Shown in pieces: positions 22,404-25,847 of a DNA stretch of 25,847 nucleotides. The position numbers and the translations under genes are program-made. This DNA is from a virus. The notes under the pieces are model-generated. The model saw nothing but the letters and a program-made list of their open reading frames with translations. It made no database searches and was not told the DNA's origin. The stretch lies in the IMG/VR virus record IMGVR_UViG_3300047499_000076, positions 1 to 25,847 of that record; one strand, written 5' to 3'. The number at the start of each line of letters is the position of its first letter. Position 1 is the stretch's first letter.

Positions 22404-24242
22404 ATGCCGTATCCGCAACACGAGATCCGCCGCGTCGTGGACCTTATAGCAGAACACGGCACTTACCGGGCGGCTGCGGCGGCCTCTGGCCTCTCGTTCG
22501 GGCACGTTCAGCGGCGCTACGCACAGCGCGATACTCTCTCCGTCACGCCCGAGCCGAAAACCAAAAAGTCCCGGCCGGTCACCACCGCCCCTGCGGGTTC
22601 TAACGAAGCCTTGGCGGCCGCGATCGCCGCGCTGGCGGAGGCCCAGATCAGGCAGTCGGCAATCCAGTCGGAGATCCTGAAGCGGCTGACCGCACAGGAA
22701 AAGAAGAAGCCCACCACAGCGAAGCAGCCGGACGCCAAAGCAAAAGCCGAGAAGCCGGAAAAGCCGATCGCAGGCGGCGAAGTCCAGTCCCCCGAGGTTT
22801 ACGAACAGCGCGCCACCGGGAAGCGCTTCATGCTTTCGGTGGCCCAAAACAATACCTTTGGTCTGGAGCCCCTATTCCGCAGCATGGAAAACTTCATGCG
22901 CCATCGAGGGGCCACCCTCCACATAGCGCGCTGCTCCTACAATAAGAAGGCGTGGGCCGGAAATCAGTCCAGGATTACCAAAGAAGATGAGGGTCTCTGG
23001 TATGACCCGGAGGTCGCGCCTTATGTGCAGAATGCCCCTCTGAGGCTGGCCGACGACCTGATCTTCCTGGCGGATAGCGATATTTCCCCGTCGGCCGTCA
23101 ACCCGCTCAGCGGATACCAGTCCTATTCGAAGCAGTCCTCCGGGATTTTCCCACACCCCAAAATCGCGATGGAAAGCCAACCCGTCCTCAAGGGCGAGAA
23201 CACCCGCTTCCTCTACACCACCGGGGCGGTGACCCAGAGGAATTACATCAAGCGGAAAGCCGGGCAGAAAGCTGCTTTCCACCACAGTTTTGGTTTTCTC
23301 TACGTCGAAGTTGACGACGATGGCGCCTGGTTCGCCCGGCAAGTGATCGCCGACGAGGACGGCACGTTCTACGATTTGGACGAAAAGTTCACACCGCAAG
23401 GTGTGGAGCGCGTGGCTGCAGAAGGCATGGTCTGGGGCGACCTGCACGACTTCCATATGCAGCCGGTAGTCCGGGAAGCTTGCTGGGGCCGCGGCGGGAT
23501 CATCGATTTCTTCAATCCACGCGTACAGGCCGTCCATGACGCGCACCACCAGCACGCAAGGACTCACCACCCGAAGACCCCGTTCGAGCGGGCGCAGATC
23601 TTCTTCTCCGGCAAAGACCGCGTTGAGGATGAGGTAGACGGCACAGCCCGGACCCTCTCATATATCCAGCGGCCTCGCTGCCTGACGGTGGTTCCGGATG
23701 CCAATCACCATGACCATCTCGAAAAATGGTTGTCACTGGGCAGCAAAGAGATTGATGGCGATCCTCTGAACGGCAGGTATTTCCACTTCCTGAAGTGGAA
23801 AGCACTTGAGGCCGCAGAGTTCGCGAACGACAACTTCGATGTTTTCCGGTTTGCCCTTGAGCATTCCGCGTCGAAGCAGGGTATTTCCCTCGGCAACATC
23901 CGGTTTTTGAAGACCGACGAGAGCTTCTCGATCGCCGGAATTGAACTCGGGGTGCACGGCCATCTCGGGCCAAACGGATCCCGCGGGTCGCCCCGGGCAT
24001 ACACCCGTCTCGGTCGGAAAGCCGTCACCGGGCACACGCACACCGCGGGGATCATCGAGGGCGTCTACACGGTGGGTGTCACAGCCAGTCTGGACCAGGG
24101 CTACAACAAGGGCCCAAGTTCGTGGTCGCATACGCATTGCGTCATCTACGCGAACGGCAAGAGGGCGCTTATCACGATGCGTGGCGGCCGTTGGCGCGGC
24201 GGCATGCAGCCAGCCGCCCAGGAACTCGCGATCGCCGCCTGA
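22404..24242 (+). CDS. HTH plus calcineurin-like metallophosphoesterase, large phage protein
   Basis: This 612-residue protein has a GGAG site before its ATG. Residues about 5-45 form a helix-turn-helix (HGTYRAAAAASGLSFGHVQRRYAQ). A Lys/Ala/Pro/Gln linker (about 45-135) follows. The C-terminal half carries metal-binding motifs in the usual metallophosphoesterase order: GDLHDFH (Asp346, His348), a His cluster near 378-390, NHHD (434-437), HGH (518-520) and GHTH (543-546). These coordinate two metals in calcineurin-like enzymes, including DNA nucleases such as SbcD/Mre11. A DNA-binding head plus a metal phosphoesterase suggests a nuclease acting on host or phage DNA; T5 A1, involved in host DNA degradation, is a possible relative, but I cannot verify homology. 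It is isolated by a dyad upstream and a terminator downstream. Confidence 0.75.
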   Translation: MPYPQHEIRRVVDLIAEHGTYRAAAAASGLSFGHVQRRYAQRDTLSVTPEPKTKKSRPVTTAPAGSNEALAAAIAALAEAQIRQSAIQSEILKRLTAQEKKKPTTAKQPDAKAKAEKPEKPIAGGEVQSPEVYEQRATGKRFMLSVAQNNTFGLEPLFRSMENFMRHRGATLHIARCSYNKKAWAGNQSRITKEDEGLWYDPEVAPYVQNAPLRLADDLIFLADSDISPSAVNPLSGYQSYSKQSSGIFPHPKIAMESQPVLKGENTRFLYTTGAVTQRNYIKRKAGQKAAFHHSFGFLYVEVDDDGAWFARQVIADEDGTFYDLDEKFTPQGVERVAAEGMVWGDLHDFHMQPVVREACWGRGGIIDFFNPRVQAVHDAHHQHARTHHPKTPFERAQIFFSGKDRVEDEVDGTARTLSYIQRPRCLTVVPDANHHDHLEKWLSLGSKEIDGDPLNGRYFHFLKWKALEAAEFANDNFDVFRFALEHSASKQGISLGNIRFLKTDESFSIAGIELGVHGHLGPNGSRGSPRAYTRLGRKAVTGHTHTAGIIEGVYTVGVTASLDQGYNKGPSSWSHTHCVIYANGKRALITMRGGRWRGGMQPAAQELAIAA

Positions 24243-24269
24243 TCACCCGGCTACCCACCGCCTACCAAA

Positions 24270-24302
24270 GGCCGCCCGGCACAACAGCCCGGCGGCCTTC
24301 CT
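24270..24302 (+). terminator. Terminator after the metallophosphoesterase gene
   Basis: Arms GGCCGCCCGGC (24270-24280) and GCCCGGCGGCC (24287-24297) pair over 11 positions with one mismatch around the loop ACAACA, and are followed by a T-rich stretch (TTCCTTTTG). The arms are identical to those at 3410-3437. It should end the transcript upstream of the lysis genes. Confidence 0.8.
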
Positions 24303-24322
24303 TTTGCCTGCGGAGGTCCGCC

Positions 24323-24562
24323 ATGGACATCGATGAGATCGATCTGGATGCGGAAGACGCCTGCGAGGATCTGGATTTCGACGAAGATCTGGCCCGCCGC
24401 CAGCGGCAGTTAGCCGCCATCATCACTGGACAAGGCCTCATCTCAAGAGAGGTAGGCCTGCCGATCACCGAAAACCCATACCCAGACTGGACCCCGCACA
24501 GCGTGCTTTGGCTGTGCGGATACACCGGATCGCATTTCGTGCCCACCACGGGCAACGCCTAG
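24323..24562 (+). CDS. Small acidic hypothetical protein
   Basis: This 79-residue product starts at the ATG at 24323, ten bases after GCGGAGG. The N-terminus is very acidic (MDIDEIDLDAEDACEDLDFDED), followed by a helix (ARRQRQLAAIITGQG) and a PITENPYPDWTPHSVLWLCGYTGSHFV segment with aromatic residues. No membrane segment or catalytic motif. Acidic proteins next to lysis genes can be inhibitors or DNA mimics, but nothing here supports a specific role. It precedes the endolysin by 18 bases and is probably co-transcribed with it. Confidence 0.6.
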   Translation: MDIDEIDLDAEDACEDLDFDEDLARRQRQLAAIITGQGLISREVGLPITENPYPDWTPHSVLWLCGYTGSHFVPTTGNA

Positions 24563-24580
24563 AGAGGACCACCAAAAATC

Positions 24581-25348
24581 ATGGATTTCATCGAATCTGC
24601 GGAAGCCGCACTGGGCTTCGGTTCACCCCCGGCTGCGCCGGCGGCGGCCACCACCGCGGCCATGGCGGCCGCCACGGATACCCAGGCGGTAACCGCCGCT
24701 CCGGCCGGTCCCCTCGACAGTTTAGCGGATGCCATCCGTGCGGTGGCGCCCCACGCCGATGCGGATGCCTGGGTAGCTGCCTTTACGGCGCCGATGAGAT
24801 CCTCTGGGATCAGCACTCCTCGCAGGATTGCCGCATTTCTCGGGCAGGTTGCCGTCGAGAGTGGCGGTCTGACCACATTGTCTGAAAACGACAATTTCAC
24901 TCACGCCGCGCTGCTGCTCAAGGACTACCCTCACGCTTTCTCGTCACTCAAGGAGGCCGAGGGGTATGCCGGGCAGCCGGAGCGGATTGCCAATAGGGTT
25001 TATGCCGGAGAGCTTGGGAATGGCGATGAGGCCTCCGGCGACGGCTGGGCATTCCGCGGCCGCGGAGCAATCCAACTGACGGGCCGGACGGCGCACGAAT
25101 CCTTCGCAAAGGCGATGGGCCGGGATCTCGCAGGTTGCCCGGATTGGTGCGCGACACCCGCCGGGGCGGCGGCTTCCGCGTGTTGGTTCTGGAGCACCCG
25201 GGGCGGGATGAATGCGCTCGCCGACGCGTGGGCGATCTCCGCGATTACCGCGAAGGTAAACGGCCCGGCGAAGCTCGGTAACGCCGAACGCATTTCGCTC
25301 TCTAACGCTGCGCTGGCGGCCCTCAACGCGGCCGCGCCCACCTCGTAA
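24581..25348 (+). CDS. GH19 (chitinase-like) endolysin
   Basis: This 255-residue protein has an AGAGAGG site upstream. Residues 1-45 are an Ala/Pro/Thr-rich arm without a signal peptide, so export would need a holin. Residues 50-250 match GH19-type endolysins: RRIAAFLGQVAVESGGLTTLSENDNF (Glu93, Glu102 as candidate acidic catalytic residues), a NRVYAGELGNGDEASGDGWAFRGRGAIQLTGR block with the classic GDGW-RGRG-IQLTGR signature, and PAGAAASACWFW. It probably cleaves the glycan strands of peptidoglycan at the end of infection. The neighbouring holin candidates agree. This is one of the most secure calls in the window. Confidence 0.9.
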   Translation: MDFIESAEAALGFGSPPAAPAAATTAAMAAATDTQAVTAAPAGPLDSLADAIRAVAPHADADAWVAAFTAPMRSSGISTPRRIAAFLGQVAVESGGLTTLSENDNFTHAALLLKDYPHAFSSLKEAEGYAGQPERIANRVYAGELGNGDEASGDGWAFRGRGAIQLTGRTAHESFAKAMGRDLAGCPDWCATPAGAAASACWFWSTRGGMNALADAWAISAITAKVNGPAKLGNAERISLSNAALAALNAAAPTS

Positions 25349-25364
25349 ATTTGGGAGGTTCGCC

Positions 25365-25658
25365 ATGACCCCTTTGCGCGAGCAAATCGCACAGCTGGTC
25401 GTCAGCGTCGTTTTTCTTTTGGGTTTTGCAGCCGCTGTTGTCGTGATGCTTCAGAACGCGCTCGCCACAAGCAACTATGGCCTCGTCCACGAGATTTTCG
25501 TGTCGCTTTCGTCACTTACGACGATGGTTGCCGGGTATTGGCTGGGGAGTTCCGCAGGCGGGGCGAGGCGTGATCGCATGCTCGCGGATGCCCAGCAGGC
25601 CCTTGCGGTTTCCACGCCCCCGGCCGTGCAACCGCAGAATCCTCAGGGAGAACAGTAG
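25365..25658 (+). CDS. Holin candidate with two hydrophobic segments
   Basis: This 97-residue protein has a GGGAGG site eight bases before its ATG. Two hydrophobic segments are visible, about residues 9-30 (AQLVVSVVFLLGFAAAVVVML) and 44-62 (FVSLSSLTTMVAGYWLGSS), followed by a charged, then Pro/Gln-rich C-terminus. That two-segment, N-in topology with a polar tail is like class II holins, which open the inner membrane to release the endolysin. The position, 17 bases after the GH19 endolysin, supports this. Function is inferred from topology and context. Confidence 0.7.
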   Translation: MTPLREQIAQLVVSVVFLLGFAAAVVVMLQNALATSNYGLVHEIFVSLSSLTTMVAGYWLGSSAGGARRDRMLADAQQALAVSTPPAVQPQNPQGEQ

Positions 25659-25847
25659 ATGTTGACAATTATCCGCACCGCGTTGGGCTTCGTGCCGGTA
25701 GTCGGCCCGATCTTGAGCGGTGCGCTGGGTGCCGTCGGCGGAGCTGCTTCGGCGGTCACCGCAATGTCGTGGAAATCCCTCGCGGCGATTGGCGGCGTAC
25801 TTTTGGTCGCTTTCGGTGGCTGGGAAGGGATCGGTTACGTCCGGCAC
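25659..25847 (+). CDS. Hydrophobic protein after the holin, 3' partial
   Basis: An ATG at 25659 begins immediately after the holin stop (25656-25658), with CAGGGAG upstream. The 63 visible codons stay open to the window end. They encode Gly/Ala/Val-rich hydrophobic stretches (about residues 9-33 and 40-57) separated by a short polar hinge, then a GYVRH segment. This suggests a second small membrane protein of the lysis cassette (holin/antiholin-like). The C-terminus is missing, so length and family cannot be judged. Confidence 0.55.
   Translation, partial: MLTIIRTALGFVPVVGPILSGALGAVGGAASAVTAMSWKSLAAIGGVLLVAFGGWEGIGYVRH

Noticed and set aside
1-25847. CRISPR arrays, tRNA genes, insertion sequences, integrase or attachment sites
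   Set aside because: No regularly spaced repeats, cloverleaf-like segments, transposase-like proteins or att-like direct repeats were visible on either strand.

Overview
The window is the late structural and lysis region of a contractile-tailed (myovirus-type) phage or prophage. It starts inside the portal gene and ends inside a small membrane-protein gene. The sequence is GC-rich, starts are mostly ATG with clear GGAG/AGGA-type ribosome binding sites, and many stop/start codons overlap (TAATG, ATGA, GTGA), as in a tightly coupled phage late operon. The host is probably a high-GC alphaproteobacterium. The C-terminal tail of the fibre protein resembles fibre tails I associate with Acetobacteraceae prophages, but I cannot confirm that assignment. 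No integrase, repressor, replication gene, terminase, tRNA or CRISPR is visible, so virus versus integrated prophage cannot be decided here.

Layout, left to right. Head module (1-4436): portal of the DUF1073 family carrying a C-terminal Acb1-like 2H phosphoesterase domain, a DUF2213 prohead protease with a probable nested scaffold, a capsid cement protein, a terminator-like hairpin and the major capsid protein. Connector/neck module (4436-7671): several small proteins, interrupted by one gene on the opposite strand (5046-5822) that encodes a zinc-ribbon membrane protein and looks like an acquired cargo gene (moron). Tail module (7770-13267): sheath, hairpin, tube, tail assembly chaperone with a textbook -1 frameshift signal, an HK97-gp10-like protein and the tape measure. 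Baseplate module (13286-18439): a tail/baseplate protein, a LysM-like gpX-type protein, a gpD-like hub, a gpV-like spike with an HxH tip, a gpW/gp25-like wedge, a gpJ-like protein and a gp48-like protein. Fibre module (18436-21420): a fibre-like protein and a beta-helix tail fibre/spike. Accessory and lysis region (21435-25847): three small proteins, a 155-base gap with an inverted repeat, a 612-residue HTH plus metallophosphoesterase protein, a terminator, a small acidic protein, a GH19 endolysin, a two-segment holin candidate and a partial membrane protein.

No stretch above 300 bases lacks a gene. The longest gaps are 22249-22403 (inverted repeat), 7672-7769 (weak hairpin only), 3388-3479 (terminator-like hairpin), 19273-19353 (small hairpin only) and 24243-24322 (terminator).

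Most worth following up are the portal-Acb1 fusion (a candidate built-in anti-CBASS activity), the antisense zinc-ribbon membrane moron, the HTH-metallophosphoesterase, the chaperone frameshift and the nested scaffold. All functional calls come from reading the sequence and remembered family features; no search was run.
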